DNA of 64,000 nt. It comes from Sanderia malayensis (lineage: Eukaryota > Cnidaria > Scyphozoa > Semaeostomeae > Pelagiidae). The notes beneath the pieces were generated by a model, which saw only the letters and a list, made by a program, of their open reading frames with translations, ran no database searches and was not told the origin of the DNA. The position numbers and the translations under genes are program-made. This document shows positions 46,001-56,900 of this stretch, piece by piece (position 1 is the first letter of the stretch; each line of letters starts with the position of its first letter). The DNA lies in NCBI GenBank assembly GCA_013076295.1, contig RQOL01000861.1, forward strand, positions 3,596,001 to 3,660,000, written 5' to 3'.

Positions 46001-49000
46001 CGTTCCAAATGTACAAACTTGATATAAAACACATACATATTTGAATATTCAATGTACTTGCCACTCTCTTGCAAAAACAATAAATTTCAATAATAACGGA
46101 TTTGAAACCGACTTCTACATCCTTTGCATATCAAAAGCTGGTAACAACAAATGTGTATGTGAAGTCAAATACGTGCACCTGCATCTTCTTAACAAAGTAT
46201 CAACAAACCGTAATTGTTTTGCAATAAAGTTTTGCAAGCAGTAGTTGTATGTGTCCTCTCTCTCTCTCTATGATTCCTCAAATTTCCACATTCAAATACT
46301 TCCAATTAATAATATAATTTGTCATATCACCACCACATCACACAACACGGCGCATCTTTTGCGTGGGAGGAGAGGAAGCTTTGATACCCGACACACTTTT
46401 GTCTGACCCACGCGATGAACAAGGAAGTTTCGAAACGGAACCATGGGCTGCTGGTGGGCAGTTTTATACTTCCTGGAAATGCTGACTCAGCTTTAATGCT
46501 TTGCTAATGTCACACACCACCTGCGTCACTGTCAAATCATTTTTGGTGCAAAACCTACTTTTCAATTTGCCAAAGGCTCAGAACATCACTCATATTAAAC
46601 ACACAACAACTTAAATATTTAAAGACCTTTGTACAACTCAAACAAAAGTGATATATTGCGTACCCCGTTTGTTTGCCTTGCTCATACACCTGAAACAGTG
46701 GCACCACTCAAAATTAAATATAAGGCGCTTTGCCAAATACACTTCTTCGTTACAACATAATCATTATTTACCTTCAATGCTTTGACAGCTTGCGATCCTG
46801 AATAGTCGAATTCTCCCGCTTGTCCGATAGAGAGGCCACCAGATCCCAATACGAGGACCTTGTTAATCTGAAAAGACATTGTAAAATTCGTATCAAAATC
46901 AGGATTTCGATCCTATATGAAATGTAACCCTGTGCATGATTTAAGGGAGGGGGTATTGCATATCAAGGTCCATGTGTACCTTTTTCTGAGGCTTTGTGCT
47001 TGCTTTTGAAACTGGAAAGCATGAAGCGATGCTGTGGCTCTTATTACGAACAAGCTCCATGAAGTTATCAAACAGAAACTGAAATAGAATAGACAGAGAT
47101 TTATAAGAATACCTTCGAACTTATAAGAGCTTCGATATTTTCTATTGTTATTATTAAATTTCCATTGTTCTTGGTCATGTTAAACCTTATAAACATTATT
47201 CTCATAAAAAGAGTGCATGAAGACTTTGTTTAATTAAAATCCACTAATCTGATTTCGCAGAAGAATACACCTCTGCAGCAATACGTTAATGCAAACATGC
47301 ATACATCAATACAATACAGACTTACTTCTGTATCTGTTGGACCTCCAAAATGTTCTGGATGAAACTGAGCCGTGAATATTGGTCTGTCTTTATGCATTAT
47401 TCCCTGTTGGGAGATCAGTCAATTTGTATATTTATCGAGTGGAATGAATTATAAATAAAACCAGCTATATCACAGGTAATGGACGTAAGAACTTGGGATT
47501 AGGATAACTCACCTCATTAGATTTGTCGTTTGCATTTGTAAATAAAGGCAGCCATTCGGATGGCAGAGTATTCTCATCGATGGCAAATCCATGATTTTGT
47601 GACGTAATGAATGCCTTTCCATTAAGTACATTTAGTACTGGCTGATTATGGCCCCTGTATTGTAAATGAGCTTGTTATCACTCTGAGGTTCTCGCAGCTA
47701 ACATCAAAGAATATTACAATGGTGGACAGAGAAATACCTGTTTCCAAGAGGTAGTTTATAGGTATCAGCCCCAGCAGCAAGCGCAGTAAGCTGATTGCCC
47801 ATGCAAATGCCAAAAACTGGCTCCATTCTCTTGTCACGGATCACCTGGTTAAAAAACAAATGAATACGTTATTTTTACTGAGCAAAGGAAAGCGAAGACA
47901 ATGATGGAGAGGCTGCTCCATGCAATGTACGAGATTCTGAAAGCTAAATGTTAAAACCTAGTACAACAAAAGACGTGAGATGTATGAGAAGCTTACCCTT
48001 TTCAGGATTCTGACAGCATTCTCTACCAGTGCAGGATCGCCAGGGCCATTTGACAAGAACAGCCCATCATAATGGTCCCTGCTATAATCATAGTCCCATG
48101 GGACAACATGCACCTCGGCATTTCTCTGGAAAAGGTCACAAATCCCAGTCATAATTACAGTGCAAGAGGTCGCAATTCATAGAAACAACACGTAAGGCCG
48201 CAGGAGGTTTATCCACAGAAAAAACCAAGCGTAGACTATACTTGCCATCACAAGACTTCGAATCATGTTAGCTTTGATTCCACAATCCAGAGCAATGACT
48301 TTGTATTTGTTACCCTTTCCATAGACTCTGACGTTCTAAAACAACAACCGGAAAATGTATCAATGCAACTCGTATTCATTTTGCATTTGTTCAATGCTGT
48401 AACCAATGTTTTCTGATACATAATTGTGTGCATAAATGCTTTCATTAGACATATCGTAACATCGTTCATTCCTAAACCTATATAGAATAACGTCGTGATG
48501 GCACTCAGTACAGTCAACTCTGTCTAATTCGAACACCCTGGGGAAGCGTGAAAATGTTCGAATTACAAAAAGTTCGAATTATAAAGATTCGCTTTATAAG
48601 GATTGGTTCTTCATTGATTTTTGAAGGGACAGATAATTTCGTTCGAGTTAGATAGAGTTTGAATTACACGAGTTCGAGCTATGCAGATTTGACTGTAGCT
48701 AATACAGCAAATGTTCTTTTACTTTTGCTGAAATTTCTGCGATCAGGTTCCTCTTGTTTGGGTCGTCAAATTCTATCGGCTGATCATCAAATTCGATTTT
48801 GCCAAGTACAGTACCCTTTGAAGGAAGGAAAACTTGCATTATGCTTTCATCCATAAAACATGCCTTCAAGACGACAGAAATGTAAAACGCCGGAATATAA
48901 GTAAAGGAGGGAAAGCAAAGAGATTTGTTACCTTGTCCCTAACGATTTTCGTCAACATTCTGGTGTCTATTCCATACAAAGCAGGCACCTTTCGAGAAAG

Positions 49001-50725
49001 AATAATATCAGCACAACGTACTAGCAAGACAAATAAAATACAAATGAATACACATAGATTGCTGGAAGTCTCAACATGGTCAAAATCCTTGAAAGTATAG
49101 ATCACCAACCCCGTCATCTTTGAGCCACTGTCCTAAAGACTTCTGCGCATTCCAGTGGCTGTAATGGTGTGAATAGTCTTGTACAAGCAAACCAGAAACC
49201 TGCAATAAACAATTACTTAGCAATTATACAATACCATAAGTCAATGGCACATTTCTGATACTTTCCATTTACAGTAGTATAAAACTCGCGCAAGGCTTTC
49301 ATTACCTGTACTTCATGTGACTCCACATTCTTAAAGAGTCCATACTGATCTTTTTCTTTGGTGTCAGGAACGCCATAGTTTCCCACAATTGGATACGTCA
49401 ATGTGAGAATCTGCCCTCTGTAGCTTGGATCAGACAGTGCCTCGGGATACCTTGAGAAATAAAATCACTGAAGCTGAACAACTGGTGCTGTAGTTACGAA
49501 TTAAGACGAGAGCTTATGGGAGCTTAAATGCTAGTAAATTCGCATGGCGCTGTGTCATGGCGGGTCACATTTAGATCTAATGTCTCTGCACTGCAGAAAA
49601 ACCAATGAAAGTGGTGTTAATATTCAGAGCAATTGCAGGGAGAATTAAATGTTGAAAATTGCAAGTGTGCACTCTTACCCTACTAAACCAGTATTAAAGA
49701 CAACTTCTCCAGCCATTGATCTTTCTTTGCCAAATGAATAGCCTTGCATCGTTGTGCCATCTTCCAGTACCAAGTTTGCCCTCTGTTAAATGGTAGACCA
49801 ATGTAAATACACACTTCCAGCGAAAGAAGAGGGGCAAGAGAGTAGTATCTATGGGACTTTAGTCATCTGGGAGATGGGAGTATTCAAAAGGCCCCGTTTA
49901 TTTATCGACGTGGCTCTTATAGCCGGAGGAGGCGTGGTTCTTATAATAATGTTCTCATTCAAGTCATTGATAAGCGAACGGCTTATATCCCCCTTGACAT
50001 TTTTTTAATAACATGACAGTGTATATAATACGAAGAACAGTGCAAAATTTATTTTAATGCAGGGCCACGGTATGCATATTCTTGAATTCCCTCAGGGACT
50101 ACCTTTTATTGATCTATTTCGCTGTCAGATTGTGGTTTCACTTAAGTACTTTTTAATTTGGTATGTTAATCACTGTGGCTTAAAACAACACGGTGGTAAT
50201 AATAAAACAACTGATCTTATTATTTATTGATTGTGAGTTTTACGTGACCTGAGACCTGACCAACATTTTAGATGGTGGGGTTTTTGTACACTTTAAAAGT
50301 TAAACCAGTAGTTTCTCAAGATTTTTGCTTCGAGTATATACTGCAAGTTCTTAAACTTTTCTGATCTTTGAGTATAGGCTTTTTAAAGAGGGTATAAAAA
50401 TGGGTAGGTACTACCGATGAAAAACGACTTGGCATGGTTTTAACTTGGTGGATATGGGTGAACATTGATACCACAAACACACACAGGGCCATATTAATTA
50501 TAAATAAAATTCATCAGTAAAATAAAAATTCCTTCTAAATTTGTCAACTACTTATTAGTCCTTGCCTCTTACCTTTCGGTCTTTCAGTCTTCCAAGACCA
50601 GACTTGCTGGAGTAAGCATTTACATTCTTAGTTTTGCTTAAAATACCTTTACCAAATGAAGGCCTAACATCGAAAATTGCTGAATGAACTTTCGTTTGAC
50701 AACCTCTTCTCAGTAAAATCGACAT
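33614..50725 (-). CDS. CPS1: Carbamoyl-phosphate synthetase, mitochondrial type, glutamine-using (CPSase III-like)
   Basis: A complete 41-exon gene of 1510 residues, close to the roughly 1500 of vertebrate CPS1. It makes carbamoyl phosphate from bicarbonate, nitrogen and two ATP. Layout: basic, Ser-rich, acid-poor leader ([15 protein letters not shown]..., about 50 residues) fitting mitochondrial import; amidotransferase half to about 430; two ATP-grasp synthetase halves; C-terminal regulatory MGS domain. No ATCase or DHOase follows, so it is not CAD. The amidotransferase keeps Cys301 (GICMGNQ) with His385 and Glu387 (FHPEH). Vertebrate urea-cycle CPS1 has lost this Cys and uses ammonia. MGS residues that bind N-acetylglutamate in CPS1 are also present. 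Introns hold a satellite, a GPCR gene and MITEs. Confidence 0.96.
36857..36888 (+). repeat. (CAA)n microsatellite in a CPS intron
   Basis: About ten CAA units 25 bp upstream, on the minus strand, of nothing coding; it lies between CPS exons 28 and 29. Confidence 0.95.
36987..37040 (+). repeat. Tandem duplication across the acceptor of CPS exon 28
   Basis: A 25-bp unit GTAACATCATGTTCCTTGAA (core) occurs twice, the outer copy with an extra TTCC. It duplicates the exon's first 17-18 bases together with its AG acceptor. Only the inner acceptor (exon start 37004) keeps the frame [10 protein letters not shown]; the outer one reads into a stop after about ten codons. Confidence 0.85.
37135..46867 (-). 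CDS. CPS1: CPS gene, exons 13-27: first synthetase half and linker
   Basis: Exons: 46772-46867, 44480-44554, 44246-44360, 44075-44121, 43831-43941, 43484-43612, 39594-39815, 39187-39320, 38890-39013, 38528-38602, 38322-38408, 38014-38109, 37705-37826, 37356-37497, 37135-37200. Landmarks: [20 protein letters not shown] (nucleotide-binding glycine loop), [49 protein letters not shown], then the oligomerisation linker with WVKQ. Exons 13 and 14 are separated by a 2.2-kb intron containing a GPCR; exons 18 and 19 by a 3.7-kb intron containing the 113-bp satellite. No conserved residue block is missing across either gap. Confidence 0.95.
40024..40135 (+). mobile_element. Truncated CAGTGGCGTAGATA-family MITE
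   Basis: Starts CAGTGGCGTAGATAG and shares AGAGCTAAACTGCC and GTCGGAAAATAAATA with the fuller copy at 43203. The right end is missing, being replaced by the repeat block at 40140. Confidence 0.65.
40140..40740 (+). repeat. Left copy of a 0.6-kb repeat block flanking the satellite
   Basis: The block from GGGCAAATCG to CAATAAATCATCAACCAG recurs diverged at 42335-43080 (shared GTTTTGATA, CCAATTCGAA, GAAACGCAGTTGTGGCAGAT and GGCCGGGTCCTT). The right copy has an extra 140-bp insert. Confidence 0.8.
40741..42238 (+). repeat. 113-bp satellite array with telomere-like motifs, in a CPS intron
   Basis: Thirteen copies with unit starts (ATGCTCCT) at 40761, 40874, 40987, 41100, 41213, 41326, 41438 and every 113 bp to 42116; one unit is 112 bp. 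Each unit has CAACCAGCGTCACGTCACAT, an inverted pair TGCGCAGTA...TACTGCGCA around CATATATATG, and AACCCTAA or CCCTAACCCTAAGG. Variants at two positions alternate with a mostly three-unit (339-bp) order. A diverged fourteenth unit lies at 43080-43200. Every unit has an open frame of about 60 codons by chance. Confidence 0.95.
42335..43080 (+). repeat. Right copy of the satellite-flanking repeat block
   Basis: A direct, diverged duplicate of 40140-40740, followed by one old satellite monomer. The segment 42705-42850 is not in the left copy. Confidence 0.75.
43203..43458. mobile_element. MITE with CAGTGGCGTAGATA ends, hAT-like
   Basis: 256 bp with 14-bp inverted ends, CAGTGGCGTAGATA and TATCTACGCCATTG (one mismatch), just upstream of CPS exon 18 in coding sense. 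CAGTGGCG ends are common in hAT elements, but no 8-bp duplication is visible. Confidence 0.7.
44761..45873 (-). CDS. Intronless rhodopsin-class (class A) GPCR nested in a CPS intron
   Basis: 370 residues in one exon. Seven hydrophobic helices with class A marks: GN in TM1 (Asn83), [10 protein letters not shown] in TM2 (Asp111), SIDRCYAI after TM3 (DRC in place of DRY), LFLCYTPN in TM6 (CYTP in place of CWxP), and [10 protein letters not shown] in TM7. N-terminal NIS and NES are possible glycosylation sites, and Met37 (MNISNPL) could be the true start. TM3 Cys136 is present but the short second extracellular loop ([10 protein letters not shown]) has no Cys, and TM5 lacks its usual Pro. Melanocortin-like receptors share these losses, but the ligand is unknown. 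It lies on the same strand as CPS, wholly inside the intron between exons 13 and 14. Confidence 0.9.
   Translation of the reverse strand: MKLIARKSRNCSWTLTRTKLSCCNTVCVTLVETIANMNISNPLNESCFGLKSMVFKTTTSVVITAIGVSIFNVIFSLTATVGNGIMLYILTTKHSLRSPSNLLVASLCVTDFLVGLIVQPLHVVSRINETRNAHLCTVKLVYAYFAFVCSGASFLNMMLISIDRCYAISRPFRYTQTATMRKYGMAVCVVWLSWCCITMLPFVHVITPAQFSKITVASAGLAIVVIVFCYAVIFNISRNVQRRISADLSLGTFENSVSYHDNHNQRSRNKHSNQNIHIVQRKKEKRRSNTMAIVILALFLCYTPNIICILLESIYGFSLGLAYVAWHWTGLLVFFNSSLNPLIYCIRNRDIRRAVLGELKRRKDTMSSLR
45874..46771 (-). other. Intron DNA upstream of the nested GPCR
   Basis: About 0.9 kb between the GPCR start and CPS exon 13, the likely GPCR promoter region. A short CT repeat (about 46257-46270) is present; no core-promoter motif was assigned. 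Confidence 0.5.
46980..50725 (-). CDS. CPS1: CPS gene, exons 1-12: leader and glutamine amidotransferase half
   Basis: Exons: 50573-50725, 49679-49782, 49306-49450, 49110-49199, 48932-48988, 48723-48815, 48246-48335, 47997-48125, 47738-47844, 47513-47654, 47326-47403, 46980-47078. The small-subunit domain begins [15 protein letters not shown]; then [64 protein letters not shown]. The class I amidotransferase triad is complete. Exon 7 ends ATG followed by GCAAGT, a GC-AG intron; using the nearby GT would break the frame before [13 protein letters not shown]. Confidence 0.95.
48511..48695. mobile_element. pogo/Tigger-like MITE in a CPS intron
   Basis: 185 bp between TA dinucleotides; ends CAGTCAACTCTG and CAGATTTGACTG. 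The interior is rich in TTCGAATTA and TCGAATTAT, as in pogo/Tigger termini (CAGT-AA-CT then TTCGAA). Non-autonomous. Confidence 0.75.
49783..50572 (-). other. First intron of the CPS gene
   Basis: 0.8 kb between the leader exon and the first amidotransferase exon. No exon or clear transposon was seen; the CGACGTGGCTCTTATAG stretch near 49905 may be part of a repeat. Confidence 0.5.
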
Positions 50726-52308
50726 TTTGAACCTCCTTCAAGTTGTTTGTTTATCAAGCTGTTTTTAAGGCTTTAAGCTGTTCTCAATGTGTGTCCAGTT
50801 CACAAACCCAATTTTGCTACATATAAAATACCCAGATGCAGTTAACGTTTTCTGTACTAATAACTGTGGAGAGGAAGAAAATCTAAGAGAGGAACACTTT
50901 CCCCTTTGTGCCCACGTGTTAATTGAAGCATAATAAACATAATACATACCCTATTTATAAACTGTCTAGCTGCCTTGTATTGGCCCTTCAACTGCTTCTT
51001 ATGGACAAAATATTGTCAAAATAACTGTAAAATACAAACTCATACAGAAAACAAAAATATATTCAACGAAAATTTGATTTTCATTTGAAATAACTGCTCT
51101 ATTCTGCAGTTACTTCGAAGTTATATGGGCCTGTCACTATCCAGCTGATGAAACAACAACACGTAATTTCTTCCGCCATCTTTTATAAAAATTGTTTGAA
51201 TAACACGATTGGCTGAATACAATTGAAGTCTGCATTTTGATTGGATGGCACAATCAATGAATGAAATACGGAAGAATATTGTGCACGTGGAATCTTGGAA
51301 TCATTGTCAATGAATGAATCGTGATTGATCAAGCGTTGAATTTGAGAATCATTTCTGAGGTTTAATCGAAGAACAATTCACTCACAAACAACAAATTAAT
51401 AAATATTCAAAGAAACATGTTATAAATGCTTTTCTAAACGAGGAATATGGTATTGGGCTCTAGTTAATTTATAACATGGTCTGGTTCAGTTAATCAATTC
51501 AAAATTATCAAAATATTAAAATAAAATAATGACAAAAAAATTAAAATGTTCAACAAGATTCCAGCATATGAAACCTTGTAATACATGAAGGCATCCAGTT
51601 TAGGCTTAATTATCTCATGATCTAAAACAATATATGAAAATATGATTGATAATTCATCATAATATTATTGTGTATTAAAAATTTCTCTGCCAAAAAGAGA
51701 AGTGGTTATATGCATCGTTTGCAGCATTGCTAGAATAAAACTACCACCCACTTCACGAGCAAAGTAGCTTTATCATGAGAGATGAGATTCATCGTTAAAT
51801 ACAAGTTTATAATTTCCTACCTGACAAATTTAAAAAATGCCGTCTATTCGGTAATGATTTATATCACAAAAACAGAAAAGTAGAACACCTCGTACAGCAG
51901 ACTAATTACAGTAAATTTTCTAACATGAAAAAAATTTTGGTATGTAACAAGCAATATGAGACTTAAATAAATGGATTTTCATGGTAGTATTAACTTGAAA
52001 TCTCTATCTGAGCATATCCAGTAGTCAGCAGTTTCAGAAAAAGTAGTTATCATTGTTCTCGTGGTATGAAATTCATAGAAAACAACTCGATTCGTAGGCA
52101 TACATTGATATTTGCAGAGTGCTTTGTATCAGATCTGAAATATCAAATATATTCTTTTGAAAATATCATTATATACAAATACCTTTCTTGAGCTCTAGGT
52201 TCGAGCCCAGTTAAACAGTTTTCATATGAAGCAACGTTTTTGTTCATAAAGGTTCTTGGTACAGGATGGGGGTAGTGTGAGGAAATTTACCTAAAACAAC
52301 GCTGCTTT
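50726..52308. other. Intergenic DNA between MRCK stop and CPS start
   Basis: 1.6 kb of AT-rich DNA. It must include the CPS promoter and the MRCK 3' UTR. No coding block, RNA gene or transposon end was recognised. Confidence 0.6.
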
Positions 52309-53951
52309 CTATCTGAAATCGTCGAATGCACTTTCACCTGGAGGTGGTGTCAATCCAGAGCTGGTTGAGCCTGAAAACAAAGAACCGAATAGCTGAATAA
52401 GACATACAAACACCTATAAACAGATTGAAACATTTCATCTTATACTTGATATCTAACTCCTCGCCGATGCTTCGTGTTTCAAAATGTAAAAAAAAAAACA
52501 AAATCGTCAACATACCTGAAGAAATTGTATCGATTTCAGCCTGAAAATTGAATTTTAATTTGTTAAACGATCATCATAGGTTGGGTTAAAAAGCAGTAGA
52601 AAAATATATAAATTGTACTGAGGGCTGCTGAGGAGGCATGGAACTAAACACGTAGAAATTGAGGTAGAATGAGGACGTTGCGGAGGAGAAAAAGTTGATA
52701 AAAAAGAGAGAGTTTCATACCCTGAATTTCGACTCGTGATCTTGTTGCTTTCTGCTGAGTTCCATGGCCATTTTTAACTGTTTCTGTTCATCATCGGAGG
52801 TTTTCGGCCTCAACGTTGAGATAATCTACAATGCATTAAAATGCAAAGTCAACACAAGAGGTAGGGCAGTGATAAGGACAAGGACAGCGAGAAAGACAAA
52901 TCAGGATAAAGAACGAGGACAAGGGTAGACAGGGCAAGGGTAGGTATAGTTTAACTGTTATTCGTACCTTTGAAAAATCCTCTGTTTGCTCAATGCCTTC
53001 AACTGACAAAGACCTTTGACGCCCTTTAGGAGCCCTGAAAGACATAAAAAAACCCAATCAATAGGAGATTAGTCTAAATGAAAAACTATCGGAAATGGGT
53101 CGTTATTTACAGCCATAAAACAGCTAATCAAACACATATATGAACTCATGCATTACCCTTCACTTCCATTGTGATTCGATCCTCCAGTAGATGGCGCCTG
53201 AAAAGCCACACTGTACGGCCTGTTTTGATATTGTCCCTGGGCTTGTTGACCGGCTAATGCTCCGGGCTTCATTGAGCTTGCCGGTGTTCCGGATGGAGGC
53301 TTTCTTGCCCGGGGACCTTGGGATAGCGAGCGCGTTACCTTTCCGACTGGGTTAGCCTGTGCTTGATTTTTCCGCTAAAAGAGAATGGAAAATACATAGC
53401 ATATAACAATACAGTAAACACCGCGTATAAGAACCTGTGAATTCTGAATCCAGCCTGTTGTTCAAATACAATAACCTTTTGTATCTTCTATTGTTTTGAG
53501 TAGGGATTTCAGCCTGGATGGTTCTTAATTCACTGGTTCTTATACGCGGGTGTTTACTGTATCCGTCTGAAATCATTAACATATGAGGTGTTTAAGACAT
53601 GATAAATAAAATAATTGCTGTAATTAAGTATCTAATTATTAAGTATCCACTGCTGCATGGAAGGCATGCAGACCCATACATATTTTAAGTATCCTTACCA
53701 ATAAACAATGATACATTGTACCGTGATACAAACCTCAGGCAAGTCTTTGAGAATCTCCAATCCATCACCTGGGCCCATGTGTGAGACATGTTTAAAGTCC
53801 AATGGCATCGAAATCAACTTCTCCTTCAAACTTTCTTCCTCTGCTTTCAAGCTATCACGTTTTCCCCACGCCGCTTTCCTCTTGCTTTTCAGTTTATGAA
53901 TCCTAGACACGGCTTTCTTGCCCATGCTTGACTGCAATGTCAACTCTCTTG
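52309..53951 (-). CDS. CDC42BPA: MRCK gene, last six exons: CRIB motif and tail
   Basis: Exons: 53734-53951, 53157-53374, 52968-53034, 52721-52825, 52516-52540, 52309-52370. A basic helix ([18 protein letters not shown]) leads to the Cdc42/Rac-binding motif [18 protein letters not shown], then KDLPE. The Pro/Ser/Gln-rich tail ends ESAFDDFR, where the stop is at 52309-52311. Confidence 0.92.
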
Positions 53952-56900
53952 CTGCAAAATCACAAAGACATTGGCAAATAGAATGTGAAGGAAGAAAAAT
54001 CTCAATTAGCAATAGAGTATCTAACGAACAATGCTTCTGGTCTTGCTATATCTGTAAATCAATATATTTACTTCACTATACATACATGCCTGATCAGCAA
54101 ACAGAGATTTAGCCTCTTAATCGTGTGAGTAGTACACTAAGACCCAGAAATTGAGAAACAGGTTTTTCAGATTGAGCCCCGATTGTTTATAAAGATTGTT
54201 TTCCTATTGTTCTTCTAAAAATGTGAACCTAAACGTTTCTTACAAGTGGCTTCTTATTTGCGGGGCTTCACTGTATACATACTTGAAGTTTCTACTTGAA
54301 AGTTCAATATTACATATTCAAAAGTTCAATACATACTTGAAAGTTCAATGTTCCGTAGATACAATATTGTCAGCTGATCGAATCCAGAGCACAGGTTTAA
54401 TGAGCCATCGCGAGAAAGAGGTTGACACTGGAAATATATGAAAGAAATATCCATTCAGATTAGTGCAGATCATTGGGGGTTTGAGAGGTATTGCTTATTA
54501 TAGCAATTGATATGTGAATGAGAAAACGATGATGCCCCACCCTTCGCAATGTGATCGTCTGCAACCATTCAGCTGTTAACGAATTGAAAATATCTATTCC
54601 GCGCTCGCTGTATACCAACACGTTTGGAATAGAATAAGCTATAAAGAAACAAACAAGAAAGTTCTTAATTATAGCCATAAAATCAACCAAAATCAAGATG
54701 AAAATACGTAAGATCATGTTGTACTATACACCGTTGCATAAACCTGTCAATAAATGTTAAACTTTAAGATTTCTTTAAAAACCCACCTAGATGAGTGATC
54801 GGTGTTGGCCATGATATTTCAGTTTGTCTCGATCTGAAGCCTTTCTCGTTGACATAAAAACCAATTTCTGCAAGGTAAGTAGAAAAAAAGGAATCATTGC
54901 TACATGCTGCATCTGAAGAACAAATACTGCTTTCATCAAGGTTTCTCTGTTTCTTACTGGGCGAAGAAAAAATAGCAGATAAAATATTAAAACAGCGAAG
55001 GAAACTGAATTATTTATTATTTAAATTAATTATCTTACCGGCAAAACAGAGCAAAAATTCATTTGAATCGACTTCAACAGCTAGCAATGCATCAGAGTTC
55101 ATTCCTGACAGGAAACTCAAGGTCTGGTCTTCGTGATTAACAAGTTCTGGAATAAAAATAACAACGTTACGGCTGAGATACATCCAGAACTCGTTGACAA
55201 CAGGTAAGACACATGGAATAGAAAGAAAAAATAGGAAGGATACAGATATCCCCTCTCCTGCAAGCAATAACACAAAGAACAGTGGTCAGGTCCAAAAAGA
55301 AACTAACTGAGAATGAGAAATCATTAGATGCACACAGCACAAAGTATATAGTTTAATGAGTGGAAAAAAGCAAAAAATGTATATAGACTTACTTTGCATT
55401 TGTACATTGCTACTAAGTACATCAATCATTGAAAAGCCAGAAGGATAACCAATGATTAATCTTCCATTTGAAACTGCCATCCACTGGATTGATACGTTTA
55501 AGATGAAGTCCTTTATCTTTCTGTGTCTCACTTTGGTTCTGTTCAATTCAAATAAGTAAACATGTTTCTTGCTTGCAGCACACAGGCATGTAGCACTGCC
55601 CTGTCGAATGCTTCCAGTTGCAAAAAACATTGTTCCTGATTAAGAAAAATATGCGAGTAAAGAGGTGCATTAATAAAACAGAAGACAACGTTTGTTTCCA
55701 TTCACCGACATCTACTTGCTTACACATGCGCGTCGCGAATCAAACAGCAATAAAACTAGCTATCCAAGCGAGATACGATGTGAATAAAAATCAAGACGAG
55801 ATACATTCAATTGGCTAACCTTTTGTTTCGACAATCTTCACTGGTAAACAATCACTACCAGAAACAACTTGTAATGGATATAAACGAACGTGCCTTCCCT
55901 TGCCTGCAAAAAGAATATCAACAATTAGTAAACCCAGGGTGAGACAAAGGGCATTCGAGGACAAGACATTGGCAAGAACAAGGCTAAGGGCAGGGAAAAT
56001 GATAAAGATAGGGGCAAGGCCAAGAACAGGCAGGGATAATATCAGAACCAAGGCAAGACTGGAACAAAGACAGGACAAGGACAGGACTGGGACAAACGCA
56101 GCGCAGCGAAAGGGGCAGGGACAGGACAACGAGAGAAATAAGGCCGGGGATAATGAGAGAGAATGAACATACCAGAAACTACAACGAGAAGCTGTTCATC
56201 GTGAATCATTTCAACTTGAAAGACCTTTCTTGCATCTCCAATTTTGGCTGTTTCAAGATGACAGTTTCCTTAAAAAAGGGACTTCATCAATATGGAAAAA
56301 CTCTGATATATCAATAAACAGATTTGGATTACTTATGCGAGAACGCACTACATTGTGACAATACATACCTTCTTCCTTTGTTTGCAATCGTAACGAGAAA
56401 AGACCTTCATCTGTTCCAAACACAACCGTCTCAGGATCTTAGAAAATAAAATGTAATCACAACATGAACTAATATATCACCAAAGCATTGAGACATCAAA
56501 GAGTTGCTAACATATGACAAAGTAAGCAGCATTCCTCAAGCAGCACGAGGGGTAGACCTGTGGCATGAACATATTTATACATGATAAAAAATCAATTGAA
56601 ATACCTACCACGAATAGCTGCACACTGTGTCATCTTCACGATTGCATAATCTGCTGCATCACAGACTTCTTTAGTGAGGAACTTATGCTGGAAAATAGAT
56701 CACCATGAAGTGTGATTATCAGCGACAAATGATATGATAATCTTCAAGATATCTATAGCACTCTATAACAGTCCTATCTGTTCCGTGCACGATGCTACAG
56801 AGTCTTTGTAGAAGCGAAACTTAGTAAGAGTACAAATGTAATGCAATTTGTCATTGTATACGTGCACTAAATCACCTTTTCTCCTACATTTTCGGTTTTC

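Noticed and set aside
33614..50725. CAD-type multifunctional pyrimidine enzyme
   Set aside because: The protein ends just after the MGS domain, has a leader like mitochondrial CPS1, and has no dihydroorotase or ATCase exons downstream.
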